A stretch of 5,750 bases of DNA from Alphaproteobacteria bacterium (GCA_005884855.1 VAZS01000200.1:1-5750); one strand, 5' to 3'. Positions 1 through 5,750 are shown, counted from the first letter of the stretch. Numbers and translations: made by a program. Notes: generated by a model from the letters alone, not told the origin.

Positions 1-464
1 AGGCCGATCTTCTGCTCGGCTACGTCATGGATCAGTCGATGAAGATCAAGGACGCCACCGGCAAGGACGTCTATCCGATCAAGTTCGCCGACTACGGTAT
101 CAACATGGTCTCCTCAGGGATCATCGCCAACACCGATTACGTCAAGGCCAACGCCGATCTGGTGAAGCGCTTCATGTCCGCCACCACCAAGGCGGTCGAA
201 GCCGCCGAGAAAGACCCGAAAAATGCGGCGCAGTCGATCCTCGACGCCAATCCGAAAGGCGGCAAGATCGATACGCTCACCCAAGGGTTCGAGCTGACCA
301 TTCCGCTCTATAGGACGCCGGAAACCAAGAGCAAGCGGCCCTTCCAGGTCACCGATCAGAACATGACCGACACCGTCAACCTCATGGTCGAATATGGCGG
401 GCTCGATGCCAAGGCCAAGGAAAATCCGAAGGCGTTTTATACCAATGAGTATCTGCCGAAGTAA
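1..464 (+). CDS. ABC transporter substrate-binding protein, NMT1/THI5-like (SsuA/TauA type), C-terminal part
   Basis: This is the 3' part of a periplasmic solute-binding protein; the reading frame (codons from position 3) is open to the left edge, so the start and any signal peptide lie outside the window. About 154 residues are visible. The stretch with FADYGINMVSSGIIANTDYV followed by NADLVKRFMSATTKAVEAAEKDP is the typical C-terminal lobe of NMT1/SsuA-like proteins, where a surface helix precedes the 'aa.kDP..a' segment. The protein ends in YTNEYLPK with TAA at 462-464, followed at once by TGA. Members of this family bind nitrate, sulfonates, taurine, pyrimidine precursors or small aromatic acids; the ligand is not predictable here. 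The ATPase gene of the same transporter class starts about 260 bases downstream, so the two probably serve one importer. The ATG at 27 is an internal Met, not the start. Confidence 0.88.
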   Translation, partial: ADLLLGYVMDQSMKIKDATGKDVYPIKFADYGINMVSSGIIANTDYVKANADLVKRFMSATTKAVEAAEKDPKNAAQSILDANPKGGKIDTLTQGFELTIPLYRTPETKSKRPFQVTDQNMTDTVNLMVEYGGLDAKAKENPKAFYTNEYLPK

Positions 465-494
465 TGAATGTGTTCGAGATGCGCGAGTTCGGTC

Positions 495-624
495 ACCTCG
501 CCCCGCTTGCGGGGAGAGGTCGGATCGTTCTTACGATCCGGGTGAGGGGGTTCTCCGCGAATCCGAGGCTGACGCCAGTCCCCCTCACCCCGACCCTCTC
601 CCCGCAAGCGGGGTGAGGGAGAGG
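495..624. repeat. Long branched palindromic intergenic repeat (REP/BIME-like)
   Basis: Two inverted copies of a GC-rich unit face each other around a spacer of about 29 bases (551-579). The left unit (495-550) and right unit (580-619) are imperfect reverse complements: GGGTGAGGGGG at 540-550 pairs with 580-590, and 495-523 pairs with 591-619. Each unit also has its own small hairpin: CCCCGC-TT-GCGGGG at 501-514 and CCCCGC-AA-GCGGGG at 600-613, both extended by flanking CCTC/GAGG pairs. The left unit carries an extra hairpin at 521-540 that the right unit lacks. I recall similar repeats being abundant in intergenic regions of Bradyrhizobium and other Rhizobiales, which fits a dispersed palindromic element. 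No long T-tract follows, so it is not a standard intrinsic terminator, though as RNA it could stabilise the upstream mRNA end or reduce read-through into the ATPase gene. Confidence 0.85.
521..540. repeat. 8-bp perfect hairpin inside the left repeat arm
   Basis: CGGATCGT (521-528) and ACGATCCG (533-540) are perfect inverted copies around the 4-base loop TCTT. The segment 524-539 has no counterpart in the right arm, so it behaves as an arm-specific insertion that would form a third branch of the folded repeat. Confidence 0.8.
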
Positions 625-691
625 TTGTCCATCGTAAGTTCGTGATCAAACGCGCCCGCTCCCGATCAGGCTCTCTAACGGACGTAACTGA

Positions 692-728
692 ATGAACCCG
701 GCGACAAAACCAACCGCTGCTGCGTCCG
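692..728 (+). other. Probable remnant of the original ATPase start, out of frame with the ATPase body
   Basis: The ATG at 692 begins a peptide MNPATKPTAAAS that looks like a normal flexible N-terminus of a NitT/TauT-type ATPase, but it reads in frame 2 while the conserved ATPase body is in frame 3. In the ATPase frame there is a TGA at 693-695, and only twelve codons separate that stop from TTG 729. The roughly 25 residues normally found between the N-terminus and the '.GEF..vvGPSG' strand, including the aromatic A-loop residue, are absent from both frames. The simplest reading is a small deletion of a length not divisible by three near 720-730, or an assembly error. This is inferred from the general architecture of the family, without an alignment. 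Confidence 0.4.
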
Positions 729-1421
729 TTGGATTTTCATATCAAGGCCGGCGAGTTCTTTGTCGTGGTCGGGCCGTCCGGCTGCGGCAAATCCACGCTT
801 TTGAAGATGATCTCCGGGCTGCTCGCGCCCTCGACGGGCGAGATTGTTGTCGAAGGCGAACAGGTGACGAAACCGCACGGCAATGTCGGCATCGTGTTTC
901 AAAACTCGCTGCTGCTGCCGTGGCGCAACATCCTCAACAACGTCATGCTGCCGATAGACATGAAGCGGCTGCCGCGCGATCAATATTTGCCGCGCGCGAT
1001 GGAGCTGTTGAAGCTGGTCGGCCTCGAAGGTTTCGAGAGGAAGCTGCCGTGGCAGTTATCCGGCGGCATGCAGCAGCGGGCCTCGATCTGCCGGGCGCTG
1101 GTGCACGATCCCAAGATCATGCTGATGGACGAGCCATTCGGCGCGCTCGATGCCATGACGCGCGAACGCATGAATGTCGAACTGATGCGAATCCAGCGCG
1201 AAACCGGCAAGACCGTGCTGTTGATCACCCATTCGATACCGGAAGCCGTGTTTCTCGCGGATCGCGTACTGGTCATGACGGAGCGGCCCGGCGCCATCGC
1301 GGCGATTTACGATGTGCCGCTGCCGCGCCCGCGTTCGCTCGACGCCATGGCCGAGCCCGCTTTCACCGAACTGGTGCAGCGCATCCGCAAGCATTTCTTC
1401 ACCCAAACCGCGCTGGATTGA
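729..1421 (+). CDS. ABC transporter ATP-binding protein, NitT/TauT/SsuB family, N-terminally truncated
   Basis: This is the cytoplasmic ATPase of an importer for nitrate-, sulfonate- or taurine-like solutes. Counting from TTG 729, the 230 residues hold Walker A GPSGCGKST (15-23), Q-loop Gln58 in VFQN, signature LSGGMQQR (110-117), Walker B with Asp134-Glu135 in IMLMDEPFGALD, D-loop ALD (139-141) and H-loop His168 in LLITHS. The C-terminal PLPRPRS segment is typical of the SsuB/TauB group. Family members usually have about 35-45 residues before Walker A; here there are 14, so the A-loop aromatic is missing. TTG 729 is the only conventional start codon available in frame after the TGA at 693, and no convincing Shine-Dalgarno precedes it. 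The core is intact, so the damage is recent, the protein is made from a poor start, or the sequence has an error. The enolase-family gene follows after 11 bases. Confidence 0.82.
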   Translation: MDFHIKAGEFFVVVGPSGCGKSTLLKMISGLLAPSTGEIVVEGEQVTKPHGNVGIVFQNSLLLPWRNILNNVMLPIDMKRLPRDQYLPRAMELLKLVGLEGFERKLPWQLSGGMQQRASICRALVHDPKIMLMDEPFGALDAMTRERMNVELMRIQRETGKTVLLITHSIPEAVFLADRVLVMTERPGAIAAIYDVPLPRPRSLDAMAEPAFTELVQRIRKHFFTQTALD

Positions 1422-1423
1422 GG
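1420..1423 (+). promoter_or_regulatory. Ribosome binding site overlapping the ATPase stop
   Basis: GAGG at 1420-1423 shares two bases with the TGA stop (1419-1421) and lies 9 bases before ATG 1433. It fixes 1433 as the start of the enolase-family gene and suggests translational coupling. Confidence 0.6.
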
Positions 1424-1432
1424 CAAAGCGTC

Positions 1433-2836
1433 ATGCCGCCACGTGTCGCCGTGCGGGACATCGAATTTTTCGAACGCCCGGTGCGCTTTGTCCGGCCGTT
1501 CCGGTTCGGCGCCGTGGTCATCAATGCCACGCCGCAACTGTTCGTGCGCGCCGAGATCGAGGTGGAGGGCAGGGGCACTTCGGTCGGCGCCAGCGCCGAA
1601 TTGCTGGTGCCGAAATGGTTCGACAAGCGACCGCAGCTTTCGCCCGAGCAGACGGTTGCGGAACTGCGGCGCTCGCTTGAGATCGCGCGCGATCTCTATC
1701 TGGATGTTCAGGGATTCCAGACTGCGTTCGGACTTCATGCCCGGTGCATTGCGGCACAGGTGGCGGCCTGCGCCCGCGAAGATATCCCGGCGCTCGCCGC
1801 CGCCTACGGGCCGGCTGAAATCGACAAGGCGATTTTGGACGCGCTGCTGCGTTGCTGGGATGCGAACTTTTTCGACGGCATGGCCGCGAATATCGCAGGC
1901 GTCGATGCGAGCCTGACCCCGGATTTACGCCATGAGGACATCGCGCAATTCCTCGCCCGCTGCTGGCGACTGGAGCGGGTCGCCGTCCGGCATACCGTCG
2001 GACTCGACGACAAGATCGACGGGGAGGGGGGCGTCACGGATGCAACCCAGAACGCCGGCGCGCGCTACTTCAAGCTCAAGCTCAACGGCGATGTCGAACA
2101 CGACGTCTCGCGCCTGATCCGTATCGGCCGGGACCTGGCGAGGTTGCCGCATAACTATCGCGTGACGCTGGATGCGAACGAGCAATATGCGGACCTCGTA
2201 GCCTTGCGCGCGCTGATCGATCGGCTTGACCATGACCGCGCGCTGGCGCCGATCGCGACAAGACTGCTCTACATCGAGCAGCCGATGCCGCGCGACATTA
2301 CGGGGCAGTCGCCGCTCGGCGCGCTTGCCGGCCGTAACTTCATTATCGACGAGGCCGACGATTCCTATAATGCGTTTCCACTCGCCCGTGCGCTCGGCTA
2401 TCACGGCGTCTCTTCCAAATCCTGTAAAGGGATCTACAAATCGGTCGTCAATGCGACACGCGCGGCCAAGTGGAGCGCGGGGGCTGAGAAATTCTTCATC
2501 ACAGGCGAGGACCTGACCTGCCAGGCTGGCCTCTCGGTGCAGCAAGACCTCGCGCTTGGCGCATTGATCGGCATCAGCCATGCCGAGCGCAACGGTCACC
2601 ATTACGTGGACGGCTTCGGCGATGCGCCTTCCGCCGAGGCGGAGGCGTTATTATCTGGCCATCCTGATCTCTATGTCCGTGACGGAAACAGCATACGGCT
2701 GGCGATCCACCAGGGCGATCTCTTGACGGGATCGCTCACGGCGCCGGGTTTTGCGAGCGCCGCGCATCCAGTGTGGTCGGCGTTATCGCCGCTCCAAAAA
2801 CCACAAGCAAAAATCCTGAAGGAGCAAGTCATATGA
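1433..2836 (+). CDS. Enolase-superfamily protein (mandelate racemase/muconate lactonizing enzyme-like), possible sugar-acid dehydratase
   Basis: The 467-residue product has the enolase-superfamily plan: an N-terminal capping region (about 1-150) and a C-terminal modified TIM barrel. Visible active-site elements are a KxK motif (Lys214, Lys216 in YFKLKLNGD), then three metal-ligand strands: Asp247 in LDANEQ, Glu282 in LYIEQP and Asp306-Glu307 in IIDEADD. Lysines 329 and 332 (SSKSCKG) sit where MLE-type enzymes carry the second catalytic lysine. Such enzymes abstract the alpha-proton of a carboxylate substrate with Mg2+, giving racemisation, cycloisomerisation or dehydration. At 467 residues it is longer than typical family members (350-400). 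The start at 1433 is chosen for its Shine-Dalgarno and because the family-like sequence begins there; the same frame is open back to 692 but that part overlaps the ATPase. Its stop overlaps the next start by four bases (ATGA). Substrate unknown; dehydration of a sugar acid is inferred from the neighbours. Confidence 0.85.
   Translation: MPPRVAVRDIEFFERPVRFVRPFRFGAVVINATPQLFVRAEIEVEGRGTSVGASAELLVPKWFDKRPQLSPEQTVAELRRSLEIARDLYLDVQGFQTAFGLHARCIAAQVAACAREDIPALAAAYGPAEIDKAILDALLRCWDANFFDGMAANIAGVDASLTPDLRHEDIAQFLARCWRLERVAVRHTVGLDDKIDGEGGVTDATQNAGARYFKLKLNGDVEHDVSRLIRIGRDLARLPHNYRVTLDANEQYADLVALRALIDRLDHDRALAPIATRLLYIEQPMPRDITGQSPLGALAGRNFIIDEADDSYNAFPLARALGYHGVSSKSCKGIYKSVVNATRAAKWSAGAEKFFITGEDLTCQAGLSVQQDLALGALIGISHAERNGHHYVDGFGDAPSAEAEALLSGHPDLYVRDGNSIRLAIHQGDLLTGSLTAPGFASAAHPVWSALSPLQKPQAKILKEQVI
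2819..2824 (+). promoter_or_regulatory. Strong ribosome binding site of the Gfo/Idh gene
   Basis: AAGGAG at 2819-2824 is the best Shine-Dalgarno in the window and lies 8 bases before ATG 2833. It decides this start over the upstream in-frame GTG at 2773, which would place 20 extra residues inside the preceding gene. Confidence 0.75.
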
Positions 2837-3984
2837 CGACGCAACGGCTCGGCGTGATCATGAACGGGGTCACCGGCCGCATGGGATTGAATCAGCATCT
2901 GATCCGCTCGATCATCGCGATCCGCGATCAGGGTGGTGTGCTGCTTTCCAACGGCGATCGCGTCATGCCGGATCCGGTGCTGGTCGGCCGCGACGCCGAG
3001 AAGATCGAGCATCTGGCCAAGCAGTTCGGCGTAGCGCGATGGAGCACTGACCTCGACAAGGCGCTGAGCGGGAAGGACGACAGCATTTTCTTTGACGCCG
3101 CGACGACGCAGGCCCGACCGTCGCTGCTGACCAAGGCGATCGGCGCCGGCAAGCACGTCTATTGCGAGAAGCCGATCGCGACCAATCTCGATGAAGCCGT
3201 GGCGGTGCTCAAGCTCGCTGCCGCCAAGGGCACCAAGCACGGTACCGTGCAGGACAAGCTGTTCCTGCCGGGCTTGAAGAAGCTGGCCTTTTTGCGCGAC
3301 TCTGGATTCTTCGGCCGGATCACCGCGGTGCGCGGCGAATTCGGCTATTGGGTGTTCGAGGGCGACTTGCAGGAGCCGCAGCGGCCGTCATGGAATTATC
3401 GGGTCGAGGATGGCGGCGGAATCATTCTCGATATGGTCTGCCACTGGCGCTACGTGCTCGACAATCTCTTTGGGGACGTCGAAAGCGTGACTTGCATGGG
3501 CACCATCGACATCCCGGAGCGGTGGGACGAAAAGGGCAGGAAGTACAAGGCGACAGCCGATGATTCCGCCTACGCGACTTTTCGGCTGAAAGGCGGCGTG
3601 ATCGCGCACATCAACATGTCCTGGGCGACGCGGGTCTATCGTGACGATCTCGTCACGTTCCAGGTCGATGGCACCCACGGCTCGGCGGTGGCGGGGCTCA
3701 GCGATTGCGTCATCCAGGCGCGGCAGGCGACACCGCGGCCGGTGTGGAACCCGGACGAAAAGCGCACGCACGATTTCTACGCGGACTGGCAAAAGCTTCC
3801 GGAAAGCACCTCCTACGACAATGGCTTCAAAGAACAGTGGGAGATGTTCATTCGCCACGTCTGCGAGGACGCGCCCTACAAATACACGCTGCTGGAAGGC
3901 GCCAAGGGCGTGCAGCTCGCGGAATGCGCGCTGCAGAGCTGGCAGGAGCGGCGGTGGATTGACGTCGCGCCCATCAAACTGTGA
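2833..3984 (+). CDS. Gfo/Idh/MocA family NAD(P)-dependent oxidoreductase
   Basis: The 383-residue product is a sugar/polyol dehydrogenase-type enzyme with an N-terminal Rossmann domain and a C-terminal alpha/beta substrate domain. The nucleotide-binding turn reads LGVIMNGVTGRMG (6-18), a GxxGxxG arrangement. The family hallmark EKP is at 112-114 (HVYCEKPIA), where the lysine is catalytic. GGGIILDMVCHW at 194-205 supplies the conserved Asp200 and His204 that usually act in hydride transfer from a sugar hydroxyl. The enzymes oxidise or reduce a hydroxyl of cyclic sugars, inositols or their acids in the cytoplasm; the exact substrate is not readable. It overlaps the enolase-family gene by four bases and is followed after 11 bases by the DUF993 gene, so it probably acts in the same pathway. 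Length is normal for the family and I see no missing key residue. Confidence 0.92.
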   Translation: MTTQRLGVIMNGVTGRMGLNQHLIRSIIAIRDQGGVLLSNGDRVMPDPVLVGRDAEKIEHLAKQFGVARWSTDLDKALSGKDDSIFFDAATTQARPSLLTKAIGAGKHVYCEKPIATNLDEAVAVLKLAAAKGTKHGTVQDKLFLPGLKKLAFLRDSGFFGRITAVRGEFGYWVFEGDLQEPQRPSWNYRVEDGGGIILDMVCHWRYVLDNLFGDVESVTCMGTIDIPERWDEKGRKYKATADDSAYATFRLKGGVIAHINMSWATRVYRDDLVTFQVDGTHGSAVAGLSDCVIQARQATPRPVWNPDEKRTHDFYADWQKLPESTSYDNGFKEQWEMFIRHVCEDAPYKYTLLEGAKGVQLAECALQSWQERRWIDVAPIKL

Positions 3985-3986
3985 GG
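3983..3986 (+). promoter_or_regulatory. Ribosome binding site overlapping the Gfo/Idh stop
   Basis: GAGG at 3983-3986 shares two bases with the TGA stop (3982-3984) and is 9 bases before ATG 3996. The in-frame GTG at 3981 overlaps the stop and has no such site, so 3996 is the preferred start of the DUF993 gene. Confidence 0.6.
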
Positions 3987-3995
3987 ACCGAAACC

Positions 3996-5189
3996 ATGAA
4001 CAAACCGGTTTTGCCAAAATCCTCCTTGTCGCTGAAATTGCCGAGGCCCGACCGCGGCCTCGAGACCTACCGCCTGGCGACCTCGCGAAGCTTTCCCGAC
4101 AAACTTCAGGGCACGCTCAACCGCGTGGCGTTTTCGGCCGCGCATGTGGTTTGCGATCCGCTCGCCGATGTCGATCCATGGCTGTCGGCGGCAATCGATT
4201 GGGACAAGACGATTGCGTTTCGCGAACACATCTGGGACCTCGGGCTTGGCGTCGCCGAAGCGATGGACACCGCCCAGCGCGGCATGGGGCTGGACTGGCC
4301 GACCTCGCTGGAATTGATCCAGCGTTCGGTGGCCGCGGCCAAGGCGAGGGGCAACGCGCTGGTGTTTTCCGGCGCCGGCACCGATCACCTCGCCCCGGAC
4401 GATGCCAAAAACCTGGATGACGTGATCCGCGCCTATGAGCAGCAGATCGCCGCGATCGAAAAGGTGGATGGCCGGATCATCCTGATGGCCTCGCGCGCGC
4501 TGGCAAGGATCGGCCGCAACCCCGAGGACTACGTCAAGGTTTACGATCGCGTGTTGTCACAGGTGCGCGAGCCCGTGATCATCCACTGGCTCGGGGACAT
4601 GTTCGATCCGGAACTCAGGAATTACTGGGGTACGGCCGATCTCGACGAGGCAATGGATGTCGCGGTCGGGGTCATCAACGCCAATGTCGCCAAAGTGGAT
4701 GGTGTGAAGGTTTCCCTGCTCGACAAGCAGCGCGAGATCGATATGCGCGGCCGGCTCGACAAGAAGGTCAAGATGTATACCGGCGACGACTTCAACTACG
4801 CTGAACTGATCGCTGGCGACAGCAGCGGCTTTTCCCATGCGCTGCTCGGGATCTTCGACGCCATTGCGCCTGCCGCGTCCTATGCGCTGTCGCGGCTGGC
4901 TGCCGGCGACCAAGCCGGATTCCACGACGTGCTGGGGCCAACGGTGCCGCTGTCGCGCCATGTCTTCCAGCCGCCGACGAGGTTTTACAAAACCGGCATC
5001 GTGTTCATGGCCTATCTCAACGGCCACCAGGATCATTTCACCATGGTGGGTGGCCAGGAGAGCGCGCGTTCGACGCTGCATCTGGCCGAGCTGTTTCGGC
5101 TGGCCGACAAGGCGGGCCTGCTTGCCAATCCCGAGCTTGCGACGCGGCGCATGAAGGCGGTGCTTGCGCTGCGTGGCGTTGAAGCGTGA
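3996..5189 (+). CDS. DUF993 / dihydrodipicolinate synthase-like family protein
   Basis: The 397-residue product resembles DUF993 proteins, which are related to the DapA/N-acetylneuraminate lyase TIM-barrel aldolases. Matches to the DapA plan are FSGAGTDHLAPDD (125-137), in the place of the GTTGE..Lt..E loop; a strand PVIIHW (193-198); VDGVKVSLLD with Lys238 as the likely Schiff-base lysine; and YTGDDFNYAELIAG (261 onward, GDD at 263-265), followed by the GfS...P segment that closes the barrel in DapA. DapA-fold enzymes form or cleave C-C bonds of pyruvate adducts or dehydrate 2-keto-3-deoxy acids through a lysine imine. Here the position of the DapA tyrosine (ILYN) appears to be His197, and the segment before it is shorter than in DapA, so the chemistry may differ. 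The gene follows the oxidoreductase after 11 bases and its stop shares one base with the next ATG. A role as the lyase of a sugar-acid route is inferred. Confidence 0.85.
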   Translation: MNKPVLPKSSLSLKLPRPDRGLETYRLATSRSFPDKLQGTLNRVAFSAAHVVCDPLADVDPWLSAAIDWDKTIAFREHIWDLGLGVAEAMDTAQRGMGLDWPTSLELIQRSVAAAKARGNALVFSGAGTDHLAPDDAKNLDDVIRAYEQQIAAIEKVDGRIILMASRALARIGRNPEDYVKVYDRVLSQVREPVIIHWLGDMFDPELRNYWGTADLDEAMDVAVGVINANVAKVDGVKVSLLDKQREIDMRGRLDKKVKMYTGDDFNYAELIAGDSSGFSHALLGIFDAIAPAASYALSRLAAGDQAGFHDVLGPTVPLSRHVFQPPTRFYKTGIVFMAYLNGHQDHFTMVGGQESARSTLHLAELFRLADKAGLLANPELATRRMKAVLALRGVEA

Positions 5190-5750
5190 TGCGAGACTTT
5201 TCCGCCGATCATCGCTGGCTTTCCCTCAATACCGCGACCGTCCGCAAGCAGGGCAACCTCACCGAGATCATCGAGGCCTGCGCACGGCACGGCATCCGTG
5301 CCATCGATCCCTGGCGCGATCAGGTCGCGGCTATCGGCCTTGATCACGCCGTGCGTGCGGTACGCGACGCCGCGCTGGAGCTGTCGGGCTATTGCCGCGG
5401 CGGTATGTTCACCTCCGACGCCGCGCACCGCATCGAAGTGCGCGATGACAACCGCAGGGCTGTCGATGAGGCCAAGGCTCTGGGCGCGCCATGCCTGGTG
5501 TTGGTAGTCGGCGGTCTGCCGCAATATTCGCGGCCGGGAAGTATGTCCTCAAAAAATATCGCGGCCGCGAGGATGCAGGTGGAGGATGGGCTTGCCGAGT
5601 TGATGGTGTACGCGCGCGGTGCAAATATGCCGCTCGCGATTGAGCCGCTGCATCCGGCCTATGCCGCCGACCGCGCCTGCGTGAATACGACCAAACAGGC
5701 GCTTGATCTCTGCGATCGGCTCGATCCGCAACGCAGCGGCGCGCTCGGCG
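5189..5750 (+). CDS. Sugar phosphate isomerase/epimerase (xylose isomerase-like TIM barrel), 3' end beyond window
   Basis: The frame opens at ATG 5189, whose A is the last base of the preceding TGA (TGATG junction), and runs without a stop to the right edge, giving 187 residues. The N-terminus MRDFSADHRWLSLNTATVRK followed by ACARHGIRAIDPWRDQV fits the first strand-helix unit of the AP-endonuclease-2/xylose-isomerase-like family. The central strand CLVLVVGG (about 107-114) and AIEPLHPAYAAD, with Glu152 and His155, are typical; the glutamate is a divalent-metal ligand in this family. Members isomerise or epimerise keto-sugars, inosose derivatives or hydroxypyruvate, or dehydrate such compounds. 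Only a weak GAAG precedes the start, so translation probably depends on re-initiation from the DUF993 gene. The C-terminal part with the remaining metal ligands is not visible. Confidence 0.85.
   Translation, partial: MRDFSADHRWLSLNTATVRKQGNLTEIIEACARHGIRAIDPWRDQVAAIGLDHAVRAVRDAALELSGYCRGGMFTSDAAHRIEVRDDNRRAVDEAKALGAPCLVLVVGGLPQYSRPGSMSSKNIAAARMQVEDGLAELMVYARGANMPLAIEPLHPAYAADRACVNTTKQALDLCDRLDPQRSGALG

Noticed and set aside
495..624. Intrinsic transcription terminator, or a CRISPR repeat.
   Set aside because: No T-tract follows the hairpins, and there are only two inverted units without regularly spaced direct repeats and spacers.
394..649. Short open frames on both strands over the intergenic repeat.
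   Set aside because: Their sequences are Pro/Arg-rich translations of the palindrome, with no ribosome binding site or family resemblance.
625..691. A promoter for the ATPase and downstream genes.
   Set aside because: TTGTCC at 625-630 could be a -35 box, but no matching -10 sequence lies at a suitable distance; I cannot support a promoter here.
1925..2602. A 225-codon open frame on the minus strand.
   Set aside because: It is antisense to the enolase-family barrel with its conserved motifs; long antisense frames are expected in GC-rich DNA and it shows no recognisable domain.
2773..2832. Upstream in-frame GTG start for the Gfo/Idh gene.
   Set aside because: The extra residues lie inside the preceding gene and lack a Shine-Dalgarno, while ATG 2833 has AAGGAG at ideal spacing and begins just before the Rossmann strand.
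692..2836. A single 714-codon open frame starting at ATG 692 and ending with the enolase-family gene.
   Set aside because: Its first 247 codons lie in the wrong frame over the well-conserved ABC ATPase and give an Arg/Ala-rich sequence without family character; only the part from 1433 is a real protein.

Overview
The window looks like a chromosomal segment of an alphaproteobacterium, most likely Bradyrhizobium or a close relative (Nitrobacteraceae). The evidence is high GC with strong third-position GC bias, tightly packed same-strand genes, and an intergenic palindromic repeat of the CCCCGC-(TT/AA)-GCGGGG type that I remember as common in that group. The genus is inferred; no marker gene is present.

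Layout, all on the plus strand. (1) 1-464 is the C-terminal part of a periplasmic NMT1/THI5-like (NitT/TauT/SsuA-type) substrate-binding protein, cut by the window edge. (2) 465-728 holds a branched palindromic repeat of about 130 bp (495-624) and then a short leader. (3) 729-1421 is the matching ABC ATPase (SsuB/TauB-like). Its nucleotide-binding core is complete, but the N-terminal strand with the A-loop is missing, and the only nearby ATG (692) lies in another frame. (4) 1433-2836 is an enolase-superfamily (MLE/MR-like) protein. (5) 2833-3984 is a Gfo/Idh/MocA oxidoreductase. (6) 3996-5189 is a DUF993 protein with a dihydrodipicolinate-synthase-like (class I aldolase) fold. (7) 5189-5750 (open at the edge) is a sugar phosphate isomerase/epimerase-like TIM barrel.

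Genes 3 to 7 are packed like one transcription unit, with gaps of 11 nt, -4, 11 nt and -1. Their Shine-Dalgarno sequences overlap or abut the preceding stop codons. No permease gene lies between the binding protein and the ATPase; if one exists in this operon it must lie outside the window.

A dehydrogenase, an enolase-type (potential acid dehydratase), a Schiff-base aldolase-fold protein and a sugar isomerase/epimerase are the parts expected for oxidative, non-phosphorylative breakdown of a sugar, sugar acid or polyol: oxidise, dehydrate, cleave, with epimerisation to bring a rarer isomer in. The substrate cannot be read from sequence. The transporter type (NitT/TauT) is not the usual sugar importer, so this may be a poorly described catabolic system. 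The most notable local anomalies are the damaged ATPase N-terminus, the repeat next to it, and a DapA-fold protein that appears to lack the usual catalytic tyrosine.
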